The notes: a model not told the origin generated them from the letters alone. 46,810 nt of DNA from Deltaproteobacteria bacterium (GCA_003973265.1 QNYZ01000089.1:1-46810), one strand, 5' to 3'. Counted from the stretch's first letter, positions 1-8,686 are shown. A program made the numbers and translations.

Positions 1-6
1 TATAAT
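1..6 (+). promoter_or_regulatory. Possible -10 box upstream of the TRAP operon
   Basis: The first six bases read TATAAT, a perfect sigma-70 -10 hexamer about 90 bp before dctP. Its -35 partner would lie outside the window, so this cannot be confirmed. If it is real, the 5' leader would include the hairpin at 35-51. Confidence 0.3.
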
Positions 7-34
7 TGAAGGCAACGATACAGGGCGAGGCAGG

Positions 35-51
35 GGCGAATCCCATTCGCC
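35..51 (+). other. Hairpin in the dctP leader
   Basis: A perfect 7-bp stem (GGCGAAT / ATTCGCC) closes a 3-base CCC loop between the possible -10 box and the dctP ribosome binding site. There is no following T-run, so it is not an intrinsic terminator. It may stabilise the mRNA 5' end; that role is inference. Confidence 0.4.
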
Positions 52-97
52 AGACACAGCAAATGGAATAACACCAACCCATAAAGGAGGCCGGCTG

Positions 98-1123
98 ATG
101 AAAAAAATTATATCCCCGATGGTCATAACGATTCTCTTTTGTTTGTCCCTTTTCCTGATATCAACACCGGCGACCCACGCGGGAGCCATCAAATTAACCT
201 ACAGCAATTTTTTCCCGCCTACCCATATCCAGAGTAAGCTGGCCGAGGCCTGGTGCCGGGAAGTTGAAAAACGGACCCAGGGGAAAGTGAAAATAGACTA
301 TTATGCCGGCCAGACGCTGACCAAGGCCAAACAATGCTACGACGGCGTCGTCGAAGGCCTGTCCGATATCGGCTTTTCCGTGCTGGCCTATACCCGCGGC
401 CGGTTTCCCGTTATGTCGGCGGTGGATCTTCCCCTGGGATATACCAGCGGGATCGCCGCCACCAAGGTCGTCAATGCCGTCTACGAAAAGTTTAAGCCCA
501 AAGAGATTCAGGATACCGAGGTGATGTATCTCCACGCGCACGGGCCGGGTCTGGTCCACACCCGGGGCAAGGCGGTTCGAAAACTTGAAGACATGAAGGG
601 CCTCAAGTTTCGGGCTCACGGCACCAGCGCCCAGGTGGTCAAAGCGCTGGGCGGCACGCCGGTTCCCAAGCCGATGCCGGAAACCTATCAAATGCTTCAA
701 AAAGGTGTTGTCGACGGGGCGCTTTATCCGCTGGAAGCCAACAAGGGGTGGAAGCTGGGCGAAGTCACAGACTACTGCACCCGAAACTTATCATCTGCCT
801 ATACGACTTCTTTTTTTGTGGTCATGAACAAAGATAAATGGAACGCTCTGCCGCCGGATATTCAAAAAACCATTCGTCAAATCAATGTTGAGTGGGCGGC
901 CAAGCATGGTAAGGCGTGGGAAGAAAGTGACCAGGCCGGTTTGAAATATTTCCTTTCTCAGAAAGGCAATGAAGTCATCGATCAGGACGCCCAGGAAGCT
1001 GCCCGATGGAAAAAAGCGGTTGCGCCCATTATTGACAACTACATTTCCAAACTCGATAAAAAGGGGTTTAATGGCAGAGAGATCGTTGATTTTGCCATTC
1101 AGACCCTGGCCGGGCTGCAATAG
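98..1123 (+). CDS. dctP: TRAP transporter solute-binding protein, DctP family
   Basis: This is the periplasmic substrate-binding component of a tripartite ATP-independent periplasmic transporter, which captures an organic acid and delivers it to the DctQM permease. The 341-residue length is normal for the family. The N-terminus has a Sec signal peptide: a KK pair, a hydrophobic stretch at about residues 6-24 and an Ala-rich cleavage region near THAGA. The family pattern around GLKFRAHGT near residue 170 fits the ligand-contacting arginine region of DctP proteins. An AAAGGAGG Shine-Dalgarno at 83-90 lies 7 bases before the ATG and fixes the start. The genes dctQ, dctM and a PaaK-like CoA ligase follow on the same strand, so the ligand is probably a carboxylate that is then CoA-activated. 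The ligand itself cannot be read from sequence. Confidence 0.93.
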   Translation: MKKIISPMVITILFCLSLFLISTPATHAGAIKLTYSNFFPPTHIQSKLAEAWCREVEKRTQGKVKIDYYAGQTLTKAKQCYDGVVEGLSDIGFSVLAYTRGRFPVMSAVDLPLGYTSGIAATKVVNAVYEKFKPKEIQDTEVMYLHAHGPGLVHTRGKAVRKLEDMKGLKFRAHGTSAQVVKALGGTPVPKPMPETYQMLQKGVVDGALYPLEANKGWKLGEVTDYCTRNLSSAYTTSFFVVMNKDKWNALPPDIQKTIRQINVEWAAKHGKAWEESDQAGLKYFLSQKGNEVIDQDAQEAARWKKAVAPIIDNYISKLDKKGFNGREIVDFAIQTLAGLQ

Positions 1124-1153
1124 TACCGGTAATTATCAAGTCGAATCCCCCCT

Positions 1154-1188
1154 TTTTTCTTGAAAATCGGGTTTTTCTTGAAAATCGG
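1154..1188 (+). repeat. Tandem 17-bp direct repeat between dctP and dctQ
   Basis: Two identical 17-base copies (TTTTTCTTGAAAATCGG) occupy 1154-1170 and 1172-1188, separated by a single G. They lie just before the large hairpin at 1198-1228. The perfect identity suggests a recent slippage duplication. No function is known. Confidence 0.85.
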
Positions 1189-1197
1189 AGGCGCGGG

Positions 1198-1228
1198 ACC
1201 GGCGCATGCAGTTCCCGCATGCGCCGGT
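1198..1228 (+). promoter_or_regulatory. Strong intercistronic hairpin, dctP-dctQ
   Basis: A perfect 12-bp inverted repeat (ACCGGCGCATGC / GCATGCGCCGGT) encloses a 7-base loop. It lies 75 bases after the dctP stop and about 75 before dctQ. There is no T-run after it, so it is more likely an mRNA-stabilising or partially attenuating structure than an intrinsic terminator. Such structures are common after binding-protein genes, where they keep the binding protein in excess over the permease. That role here is inferred. Confidence 0.65.
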
Positions 1229-1301
1229 TATTCGAAAAAGTAAAAGTTAAACAAGTACCGGGTTCTCCTGCCGCGAAATCATTTAATAAAGCGAATGGCT
1301 G

Positions 1302-1787
1302 ATGCAGATTATTCTCAATACCATCCAGTGGGTTTCGGACAGCCTGAAAATCCTGGGCGCCGTCTGCCTGGCCGGTATGACTTTTTTAACCTGCGCCGAT
1401 GTTGTGGGGCGATATCTGGGCCACCCGATTTTCGGATCGGTTGAGATTGTGGGGTTCATGGCCATTTTATCTGTCGGACTGGCCCTGCCGTATACCCACC
1501 GGGAAAAAGGCCACATCGGCGTTGAAATCATTACCCAGATGCTGCCGAAAAGGACCCGGATCATTATCGATATCTGTACCGGTTCGGCCGCCTTTCTGGT
1601 CTTTTCCATCGTGACCTGGCGGATGTTCCTCTATGCCGGGACCATGAAAGATTCCGGAGAAGTTTCCATGAGCCTTGAATTCCCCGAGTACCTTATCATC
1701 TACGCGCTATCATTCTGTTTCCTCGTGTTTTCGGCAACCCTCGGGCGCGAAATTATTCAAAATTATCAACGACTCAAGAAAGACTAA
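1302..1787 (+). CDS. dctQ: TRAP transporter small permease, DctQ family
   Basis: This is the small membrane subunit of the TRAP transporter, which pairs with DctM in the inner membrane. The 161 residues contain four predicted hydrophobic segments, at about 12-32, 47-65, 87-108 and 128-148, as expected for DctQ. Family-like features include the region around ADVVGRYLGHPIFGSVEIVG at about residues 31-50. The upstream Shine-Dalgarno is weak. The stop codon is followed directly by the dctM ATG (TAAATG), which suggests translational coupling. Confidence 0.88.
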   Translation: MQIILNTIQWVSDSLKILGAVCLAGMTFLTCADVVGRYLGHPIFGSVEIVGFMAILSVGLALPYTHREKGHIGVEIITQMLPKRTRIIIDICTGSAAFLVFSIVTWRMFLYAGTMKDSGEVSMSLEFPEYLIIYALSFCFLVFSATLGREIIQNYQRLKKD

Positions 1788-3101
1788 ATGGACCCCACGC
1801 TTATCGGTATTATCGGCATTCTCATCATGCTGGCACTGTTCATGACCCGCATGCCGGTGGCCTATGTCATGACACTGGTCGGCTTTGTGGGATTTTGTTA
1901 TATGATCTCGGTCAAAGGCGGGCTTAATCTCCTGTCGAGAAGTTTTTACGATACGTTTTCCTCCTATGGCCTGACCACCATCCCGTTGTTCATTCTCATG
2001 GGCCAATTCGCATTCAATACCGGTATCAGCCGGCGGCTGTACGATACGGCCTACACCTTCCTGGGCCATACCCGGGGAGGACTGGCCATGGCCACGGTGA
2101 CGGCCTGCACGGCTTTCGGGGCGGTCTGCGGATCGAGTCCGGCCACGGCGGCCACCATGGCCACGGTGGGACTACCCGAAATGCGCCGGTACAGATACAG
2201 CGACGAACTGGCCACGGGATCGGTGGCATCGGGTGGCGGCCTGGGAATGATCATGCCGCCGAGCGTGGTGCTGATCGTTTACGGTGTCCTGACCGAACAG
2301 TCCATTGGCGCCCTGTTCGTATCGGGCATCATTCCGGCGATTTTGATGACGATCCTGTTTATCCTCTCGATCTACATCAGTTGCCGGCTGAATCCTGAAC
2401 TGGGGCCTCGCGGCGATCAGTTCACATTCAGGGAGAAAATCCGCTCACTGACCGGCATGGTCGACACACTGCTCGTATTTCTTTTCGTTATGGGTGGTAT
2501 GTTTATCGGTCTGTTTACCCCCACCGAGGCGGCCGCCGTCGGTGCATTCGGTGTACTGCTTGTGGCGCTGATCCGGCGGCAGATGACGTGGGAGCGGTTT
2601 GTTAAGTCTTTGTACGAAACCCTGCGGACCTCATGCATGGTGATGCTGCTCATTGCCGGTGCCGTCATTTTCGGAAAATTTCTGGCCGTCACCCGAATCC
2701 CTTTTAATATCGCCTCCTGGGTGGGTGGCCTCGACCTGCCGCCTTACATGATTATGACCGCCGTCATTGGCGTCTATTTCATCGGGGGCTGTGTCATGGA
2801 TGCCCTGGCCCTGATCATGCTCACGATCCCGATTTTTTACCCGGTGGTCATGAACCTGGGGTACGATCCGATCTGGTTTGGCATCATCATCGTGCTCGTC
2901 ACCCAGATGGGCGTCATCACGCCGCCGGTCGGAATCAATGTCTACGTGGTCTACGGCGTGGCCCAGAGCGTGGTCGGCGAGGTTCCGCTGGAATCGATCT
3001 TCAAGGGTATTATTCCGTTCCTGCTGGCGGTCGTCATCGGGACGGTGATCCTGATGGTCTTTCCCCAACTGGTACTGTTCCTGCCCAACCTGATGTATTG
3101 A
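1788..3101 (+). CDS. dctM: TRAP transporter large permease, DctM family
   Basis: This is the main sodium- or proton-coupled channel subunit of the TRAP system. The 437 residues contain about 12 hydrophobic helices, matching the family length. The family motif TPTEAAAVGA is present at about residues 244-253, and the GSSPATAAT and GLGMIMPPS segments match the two re-entrant substrate/ion-binding hairpins. The start abuts the dctQ stop, and a PaaK-like ligase begins 13 bases after the stop, so the transporter and ligase are probably one transcript. Confidence 0.93.
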   Translation: MDPTLIGIIGILIMLALFMTRMPVAYVMTLVGFVGFCYMISVKGGLNLLSRSFYDTFSSYGLTTIPLFILMGQFAFNTGISRRLYDTAYTFLGHTRGGLAMATVTACTAFGAVCGSSPATAATMATVGLPEMRRYRYSDELATGSVASGGGLGMIMPPSVVLIVYGVLTEQSIGALFVSGIIPAILMTILFILSIYISCRLNPELGPRGDQFTFREKIRSLTGMVDTLLVFLFVMGGMFIGLFTPTEAAAVGAFGVLLVALIRRQMTWERFVKSLYETLRTSCMVMLLIAGAVIFGKFLAVTRIPFNIASWVGGLDLPPYMIMTAVIGVYFIGGCVMDALALIMLTIPIFYPVVMNLGYDPIWFGIIIVLVTQMGVITPPVGINVYVVYGVAQSVVGEVPLESIFKGIIPFLLAVVIGTVILMVFPQLVLFLPNLMY

Positions 3102-3114
3102 GGAGTTTTCATAT

Positions 3115-4449
3115 ATGACAACCGAGTCGCCTTACTGGAACCCCATCCTGGAGACATTGCCCCGGGAACGACTGGCACAGCTTCAGCTTAAAAAGTTTCA
3201 ACGAATTTTCAGGTGGGCATACGATCATTCGACATTTCACCGGGCTTTGTACGATCAGGCACGGATCACGCCTGACGATATCCGTTCATTTGCCGATATC
3301 CGTCATGTCCCCACCGTTGAAAAACACATGATGAGAGATATTCAGAGGAAAACGCCTTTTCCCTATGGGGACGCGCTCTGCGTCCCCATAGAGGACGTCA
3401 CTGAATACCGCCAGACCAGCGGCACCACCGGCCAGCCGGTCTATCAGCCCGATACATGGCAGGACTGGGAGTGGTGGGCCGAGTGCTGGGCCTTTATCCT
3501 CTGGGCACAGGGGTATCGCCCCTGCGACAGGGTCTTTATCCCTTTCGGATACAATGTCTTTGTCGCATTCTGGGCCGGCCACTACGGAGCGGAAAAGGTC
3601 GGCTGCGAGGTGGTTCCCGGCGGCGTACTCGATACCGCCGCACGGGTAATGAAGATCGATGAACTCAAAGCCACCGCCCTGATGGGCACACCGACCTATA
3701 TGCTCGGCATGGCCGAAGTGGCCAAAAACCGGCTGGGCATCGACCCGGCATCATTAACCATCGATAAGATCACCTGCGCCGGAGAGCCGGGTGCCGGGGT
3801 CCCCGGCACCAAAGACCGCATCGAATCCGCCTGGGGCGCCAGGGTTTATGATCACGCCGGGGCCACGGAGATCGGCGCGTGGTCGTTTGAATGCGCCGCA
3901 CAACCGCAGGGCATGCATGTCAACTCCGCCATGTTCCTGGTTGAGATCGAGGATATTGAAACCGGCAAGCCCATCGATCAGCCGGGACAACGGGGAAAAA
4001 TGATCATCACCGCCTTCGACCGCATGGCCCAGCCGTGCATCCGTTTTGATGCCAAGGACATCATCGAATGGGCCGACGCCCCCTGCGCCTGTGGCCGAAC
4101 CTTTCCGATTATCAAGGGTGGCGTGGTCGGGCGTGCAGATGATATAACAAAGGTAAAGGGCGTGCTGCTGGCCCCCACCGCCATCGAGGAAGTTGTCAGA
4201 AGCATTGACGGGCTGGGAGACGAGTATGAGGTTGTGGTAAATAAAAAAGGAGACACCGACCAGATCAGTCTCAAGGTGGAGATGCGCCCCGAAGCCCGGA
4301 ACCGGCTTAACGAGCTTGAGCGCCTCCTGGTTGATCGGCTTCGCCTGAAAACAAACCTGCGCTATGACATCGAATATGTCGATATCGGCACCCTGCCCCG
4401 CTATGAGGTTAAAGCCAGGCGGTTTAAGGATCTGCGCAAAAAGGATTAA
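3115..4449 (+). CDS. PaaK-like carboxylate-CoA ligase (AMP-forming)
   Basis: This is a member of the ANL superfamily, phenylacetate-CoA ligase branch. These enzymes adenylate a carboxylic acid with ATP and transfer it to CoA. The P-loop-like signature TSGTTGQP lies at about residues 101-108, the AMP-binding DHAGATEIG segment near 242, and a CACGR Cys pair typical of PaaK proteins near 325. The C-terminal AMP-binding_C domain covers about 345-444. A GAGGAG Shine-Dalgarno lies shortly before the ATG. Position directly after dctPQM suggests that it activates the imported acid. The acid may be aromatic, as in many PaaK homologues, but the substrate is not determined. Confidence 0.85.
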   Translation: MTTESPYWNPILETLPRERLAQLQLKKFQRIFRWAYDHSTFHRALYDQARITPDDIRSFADIRHVPTVEKHMMRDIQRKTPFPYGDALCVPIEDVTEYRQTSGTTGQPVYQPDTWQDWEWWAECWAFILWAQGYRPCDRVFIPFGYNVFVAFWAGHYGAEKVGCEVVPGGVLDTAARVMKIDELKATALMGTPTYMLGMAEVAKNRLGIDPASLTIDKITCAGEPGAGVPGTKDRIESAWGARVYDHAGATEIGAWSFECAAQPQGMHVNSAMFLVEIEDIETGKPIDQPGQRGKMIITAFDRMAQPCIRFDAKDIIEWADAPCACGRTFPIIKGGVVGRADDITKVKGVLLAPTAIEEVVRSIDGLGDEYEVVVNKKGDTDQISLKVEMRPEARNRLNELERLLVDRLRLKTNLRYDIEYVDIGTLPRYEVKARRFKDLRKKD

Positions 4450-4464
4450 CCCGAAAGGACGAAC

Positions 4465-4647
4465 ATGGATCAGATCGACCCGGCCCGCATGGCCGATTAT
4501 ATTGGCCAGTTGCGCGAGACGGCCGAAGCATTGCAAAAGATGGGAAAAGACTTGCCGGCGGTGGATAAAAACATATCCCGGCTGCTTGCCAGTGTTAAAA
4601 TGCTGGAGCTGAATATCAACGACCTGGTCGAGCTCTCGGGGAAATAA
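4465..4647 (+). CDS. Small helical hypothetical protein, 60 aa
   Basis: I do not recognise this family. The 60-residue product is predicted to be almost entirely alpha-helical and amphipathic, with heptad-like spacing of Leu, Ile and Met from about residue 12 to 56. It has no signal peptide or membrane segment. It starts 15 bases after the ligase stop with a plausible CCGAAAGGACG Shine-Dalgarno, so it is probably the last gene of the TRAP-ligase transcript. It could be a small coiled-coil partner of the ligase; that is speculation. Confidence 0.6.
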   Translation: MDQIDPARMADYIGQLRETAEALQKMGKDLPAVDKNISRLLASVKMLELNINDLVELSGK

Positions 4648-4658
4648 AACAGCTCGAT

Positions 4659-6065
4659 TCAGGCATCCTTCTCCACTTCAAGCTTTTCCAGCCGATACCT
4701 GAGGGAGCGAATATTGATATCGAGAAGTTCAGCCGCCTTCTGCTTATTGCCGTGACTTTCTTCCAGCGCTCTTTTCAGATAGGCGCGCTCGATATCCGCC
4801 AGAATCACATCCAGAGAGACCCCGTTCGCCACTTCATCCAGATCGTAACGCTTGTTATCCTTGGTCCCTTCAACCCAGCGCCGCTTATGGATGGACATCG
4901 CCAGACTGTCAGGCAGCAGGATATTGGTACTGGACAGGGCCACGCTTCTTTCCATGAGATTCTCCAACTCGCGCACATTCCCCGGAAAATCATACTTGGT
5001 CAGAAGATCAATGGCATAGGAAGATATCTTGGTCATTTCCTTTCCCATCTTTTTGGCGTATTTATCCAGAAAATGCTGTGCCAGTAATTGTAAATCCGCT
5101 TTGCGCTCGCGCAGCGGGGGGACTTTGATCTCAATCACATTAAGCCGGTAAAAAAGATCTTCCCGGAAACGGCCCGCAATCACTTCCTCTTCAAGATTTT
5201 TATTGGTTGCAGAGATGATCCGGATATCCACGCTGATATCTTCGTTGCCGCCCACCGGTCGCAGGGTTCTTTCCTGAATGACCCGAAGCAGCTTCACCTG
5301 GACCGGAATGGGCAGCTCACCAATCTCATCTAAAAAAATGGAACCGTGATGGGCCGCCTGAAACAGGCCCGGCTTGTCCCTGTCTGCGCCGGTAAACGCC
5401 CCTTTTTTGTGGCCGAACAATTCACTTTCCATGAGCGTTTCCGGAATGCCGCCGCAATTGATTGCCACAAAAGGTGCGTCACAGCGATTGCTCTCTTCGT
5501 GGACAGCCCGTGCGATCAGTTCCTTTCCGGTACCACTTTCACCGGTAACCAGCACACTGGAATCTGATTTTGCCACTTGCCGGATCAGATCATAGATAAA
5601 CCGCATCCGGGGACTGTTACCGACAATGCGCCCAAAATGAAGCGTATCTTTCAGGGCCGCGTCCATCTGATTTTTTTCTTTTTCCAGACTTTTTAAATCA
5701 AGCGCTTTTGCAATGGTTGACAGCAGCTCGTCATTATCAAATGGTTTGGGGACATAATCATAAGCACCGGCGTTCATGGCATCCACGGCTGTTTCCGCCG
5801 TGGCATGGGCTGAAATCATAATCACAATAACGTCGGCATTTTTATCCTTGGCGGCCTTTAGTACCTCAAGCCCATCCACATCGCCCAGCCGGATATCGAG
5901 AAGCAGCAGGTCAAACTGCTTTTTCTTCATGCATGCAATAGCGGCACGCCCACTGTCGGCACAGGCGACATCGTAACCGTTTTTCCGGAGCAGCATCTCG
6001 AGCAGTTCCCGCATGGACAGTTCGTCGTCTACAACCAGGATACGAAATTTATTATCATTCGTCAT
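4659..6065 (-). CDS. Sigma-54-dependent response regulator, NtrC family
   Basis: This is a two-component regulator that activates RNA polymerase carrying sigma-54. The N-terminal receiver has acidic residues D13-D14, phospho-acceptor D57 and K107. The central AAA+ domain contains Walker A GESGTGKE at about 175-182, the sigma-54 contact loop GAFTGA at 222-227 and Walker B FLDEIG near 244-249. A Fis-type helix-turn-helix lies at about 430-462. All key residues are present and the 468-residue length is standard. No partner histidine kinase is in the window. The gene converges on the TRAP-ligase operon with an 11-base gap. Possible targets include that operon or the sigma-54 promoter at 37537, but neither link is shown. 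Confidence 0.93.
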   Translation of the reverse strand: MTNDNKFRILVVDDELSMRELLEMLLRKNGYDVACADSGRAAIACMKKKQFDLLLLDIRLGDVDGLEVLKAAKDKNADVIVIMISAHATAETAVDAMNAGAYDYVPKPFDNDELLSTIAKALDLKSLEKEKNQMDAALKDTLHFGRIVGNSPRMRFIYDLIRQVAKSDSSVLVTGESGTGKELIARAVHEESNRCDAPFVAINCGGIPETLMESELFGHKKGAFTGADRDKPGLFQAAHHGSIFLDEIGELPIPVQVKLLRVIQERTLRPVGGNEDISVDIRIISATNKNLEEEVIAGRFREDLFYRLNVIEIKVPPLRERKADLQLLAQHFLDKYAKKMGKEMTKISSYAIDLLTKYDFPGNVRELENLMERSVALSSTNILLPDSLAMSIHKRRWVEGTKDNKRYDLDEVANGVSLDVILADIERAYLKRALEESHGNKQKAAELLDINIRSLRYRLEKLEVEKDA

Positions 6066-6117
6066 GAGTTAACCCTGAAAAAATCCTTAAATATTTTCTA
6101 TCCCCAAATAGCAGAAA

Positions 6118-6720
6118 CTAATGCAGCAGATGACCCAGCCGGCTCCACCGAACCCCGCCTTTTTCTCTGTTCCATGACCAGTAAATAATAAAGGCCTGAC
6201 CTTTCAGTGCCGGCAGACCGACAAATCCCCAGAAACGGCTGTCATGGCTGTTGTCCCGATTATCTCCCATGACAAATAATGAATCGGGTGGGACGGTGAC
6301 CGGCCCGAAATTATCCCGATGGCTGAACTGCCTTGGAAATTCGTTGGGATCCACATGTTTAATATGGGATTCATCGGCGAGCTTCTGATTGACAAACACC
6401 TTTTTATGTCTGATCTCAACCACATCGCCGGCAACGCCGACAACCCGTTTAATAAAATCTTTTGAAGGATCTTCGGGATACCTGAACACGACAATGTCAC
6501 CCCGTTCCGGGCGGGATATGGGAATCAGCGTTGTTTGGGTAAACGGTATCTTAATACCATAAATAAACTTGTTCACCAGGATGTGGTCGCCGATCAATAA
6601 TGTATCCTTCATCGAACCGGAAGGAATCTTAAAAGCCTGCACCACAAACGTCCGAATAAACAGGGCCAGAATAACAGCGATAACAATCGCCTCAACGTTC
6701 TCCCGCAAACGACTTTTCAA
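6118..6720 (-). CDS. lepB: Signal peptidase I
   Basis: This enzyme cleaves signal peptides of Sec- and Tat-exported proteins at the outer face of the inner membrane through a Ser/Lys dyad. One N-terminal membrane anchor spans about residues 8-28. The catalytic serine is S36 in the SGSM box and the general base is K91 in DFIKRVVG. The box E motif GDNRDNSHDSR is at about 152-162. The 200-residue length is typical of the short, single-anchor form. The gene lies between the sigma-54 regulator and pgpA on the minus strand. Confidence 0.95.
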   Translation of the reverse strand: MKSRLRENVEAIVIAVILALFIRTFVVQAFKIPSGSMKDTLLIGDHILVNKFIYGIKIPFTQTTLIPISRPERGDIVVFRYPEDPSKDFIKRVVGVAGDVVEIRHKKVFVNQKLADESHIKHVDPNEFPRQFSHRDNFGPVTVPPDSLFVMGDNRDNSHDSRFWGFVGLPALKGQAFIIYWSWNREKGGVRWSRLGHLLH

Positions 6721-6803
6721 TTTTTCTATTACCCTTCCTGATGATTTTTAGCCTGCAGACAGCCGGATGCCGAGGACACATAGATATTCGAAAAGCAAAA
6801 TAT

Positions 6804-7268
6804 TTACAATGGCCAGAAGAAAAGAGCACACCGGATCAATATATTCCCAATCAGTCCGGCCAGTATATCATCCGCAACAATCCCCAACCCGCCGGATAAT
6901 CTTTTTTCCAGCCAGTTGATGGGAAAAGGTTTCACAATATCCAGGCAGCGAAAAACCAGAAAACCGCTAATAAAGACCGTGCCGTTCAGGGGCAGCCCGA
7001 CCAGTGTCACCATCTGCCCGGCGATTTCATCTATCACGATGCAGCCCGGGTCTCTGGTCTGGAGCCATTTTTCAGCCTCACCGGCAATGCCGACGGACAC
7101 GGCCGTAAACAGCCCGATCAGCAAAACAGCCGGCATCGTCGGTATTTGAGCCAGTAAACAGCAAATCGGCAGTGCCACCAGGCTGCCAAAGGTCCCCGGC
7201 GCCACTGGAATATTCCCCACAAATCCGGCGGTAGCCGAAAAAAGTATTATTTTTCGAGATATCGTCAT
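6804..7268 (-). CDS. pgpA: Phosphatidylglycerophosphatase A
   Basis: This inner-membrane enzyme dephosphorylates phosphatidylglycerol phosphate to phosphatidylglycerol. Family motifs visible are the N-terminal GNIPVAPGTFGSL segment at about residues 18-30 and the metal-binding DEIAGQMVTL segment near 80-89. Several hydrophobic helices are predicted across the 154 residues, the usual PgpA length. The Shine-Dalgarno is weak. The gene lies 83 bases upstream of lepB on the same strand. Confidence 0.9.
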   Translation of the reverse strand: MTISRKIILFSATAGFVGNIPVAPGTFGSLVALPICCLLAQIPTMPAVLLIGLFTAVSVGIAGEAEKWLQTRDPGCIVIDEIAGQMVTLVGLPLNGTVFISGFLVFRCLDIVKPFPINWLEKRLSGGLGIVADDILAGLIGNILIRCALFFWPL

Positions 7269-7391
7269 TGTGGACGTGTCTATCGATTGGCCGCCGGTTT
7301 GTCAAGGAAACAGGGATGATATTAAGCGATTAAGCACCGTTGTCTCACGTATTTCTTACTTTTCCGGCATCTGCGCCTGGGGCCTGATTCT

Positions 7392-8588
7392 CTATGCCGC
7401 CATATCTGCGTTCATTTCTCTCGAAAGGGTTTCGTACACGTCCCGCAGCGGCCGGTTCTGTTCGATGGCGATTTGGCGACACGCCTCGTATTCGGGTAGA
7501 AACCGAACCTTCCCATCCGGGGTCACCACCCGTTTGGCCCGCACGGTGCCATACGATGACGGCTTTTCTATGGCTTCTCTGAACAATATCTTACGCTGAA
7601 CCGCATGATAGCGTACCCCCAATGACGTGGTCTCCTTCAGGAGCCGATGGATGACGGTATCAGTCCGGGCGGGCGGACAGACCACCTGGACCAGGGTACC
7701 GGGACGATTTTTTTTCATCTGGGCGGGAAGCCAGCAGACATCATGGACGCCGTCTTCGTATAATTTTTCCATCAGGTACCCGAAAATCTCCGGGTTCATG
7801 TCGTCGATAACCGTTTCCACCACCACAACCGTTTCCCTGCCAAGACGGCCGGAATCACCGGCAGGACGGTCAGCGTCGATTTTTCCGATTATAATCCGGA
7901 GCAGGTTGGCCGTGGTTTCCAGGTCACGTTTACCCGCGCCGTATCCCACTTTACGAATCGTCATGAGCGGCAGAGGCCCGATTTCATCCGCCACAGCCGC
8001 CACAATGGCCGCCCCGGTCGGCGTGGTCAGTTCCTGCTTAATGCCGGTGCCGTAAACGGGAATATCTTTTAATATGGCCACTGTCGCCGGGCTCGGTACC
8101 GGAATAACGCCGTGACGACAGATGACCGATCCGGTTCCCAGGGCAATCCTGGATGCCGTAACCGACGCAATGCCAAGTTTTCGGATACAGAGCATGGCCC
8201 CGACAATATCGACAAGTGCGTCGACACCCCCCAGTTCGTGGAAATGGACTTCATCCACATCCGAATGGTGAATCCCCGCTTCGGCAACAGCAATCCGCTC
8301 AAAGGCCGACAGGCTGGCCCGTTTAACCGAATCCGGCAGCCGGCAGTCTTCCAGCAACCGGCGAATATCCGTCCAGTTTCGCGACGGCGGGCTACCCGAG
8401 ACCCCAACGGTCACCCCGCAGGCACCGATGCCATGCCGGGTGACCCGTCCCACGTCAATGTTAAATCCCTCCAGGGGGATCTGTCGAAGCCGGTCCTCGA
8501 GCCAGCGGGGCGATACACCCAGGTCAATCAGTGCCCCCAGCACCATGTCCCCGCTGATTCCTGAAAAACAATCAAAATAGGCGTGCAT
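7392..8588 (-). CDS. larC: Nickel-pincer cofactor biosynthesis protein LarC
   Basis: LarC is the CTP-dependent cyclometallase that inserts nickel into the pincer nucleotide cofactor of lactate racemase and related LarA-type enzymes. The N-terminus reads DCFSGISGDMVLGALIDLG, the classic LarC1 opening, and HHSDVDEVHFHELGGVDA provides the His/Asp-rich metal region. The C-terminal LarC2 part contains ETVIDDMNPEIFGYLMEKL. Both halves are in one 398-codon frame, whereas the Lactobacillus plantarum gene needs a programmed frameshift. I chose the ATG at 8588 because an AGAGGTGG Shine-Dalgarno lies about 6 bases upstream; an alternative ATG is at 8606. No larA, larB or larE is in the window. Confidence 0.9.
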   Translation of the reverse strand: MHAYFDCFSGISGDMVLGALIDLGVSPRWLEDRLRQIPLEGFNIDVGRVTRHGIGACGVTVGVSGSPPSRNWTDIRRLLEDCRLPDSVKRASLSAFERIAVAEAGIHHSDVDEVHFHELGGVDALVDIVGAMLCIRKLGIASVTASRIALGTGSVICRHGVIPVPSPATVAILKDIPVYGTGIKQELTTPTGAAIVAAVADEIGPLPLMTIRKVGYGAGKRDLETTANLLRIIIGKIDADRPAGDSGRLGRETVVVVETVIDDMNPEIFGYLMEKLYEDGVHDVCWLPAQMKKNRPGTLVQVVCPPARTDTVIHRLLKETTSLGVRYHAVQRKILFREAIEKPSSYGTVRAKRVVTPDGKVRFLPEYEACRQIAIEQNRPLRDVYETLSREMNADMAA

Positions 8589-8638
8589 ACAATCCACCTC
8601 TGGCATATTGTTATTTTATCTGGTTAGATACAAAATTA

Positions 8639-8668
8639 TTGACAAAAATGAAACGGAAACCTTATATT
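8639..8668 (+). promoter_or_regulatory. Sigma-70 promoter for tRNA-Sec
   Basis: A perfect -35 TTGACA (8639-8644) and a -10 TATATT (8663-8668, 5 of 6 matches) are separated by 18 bp. The start of transcription would fall near 8675, about 12 bases before the mature tRNA 5' end. The position fits a dedicated tRNA promoter. Confidence 0.7.
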
Positions 8669-8686
8669 CATCTGTCTGCTTTTTGC

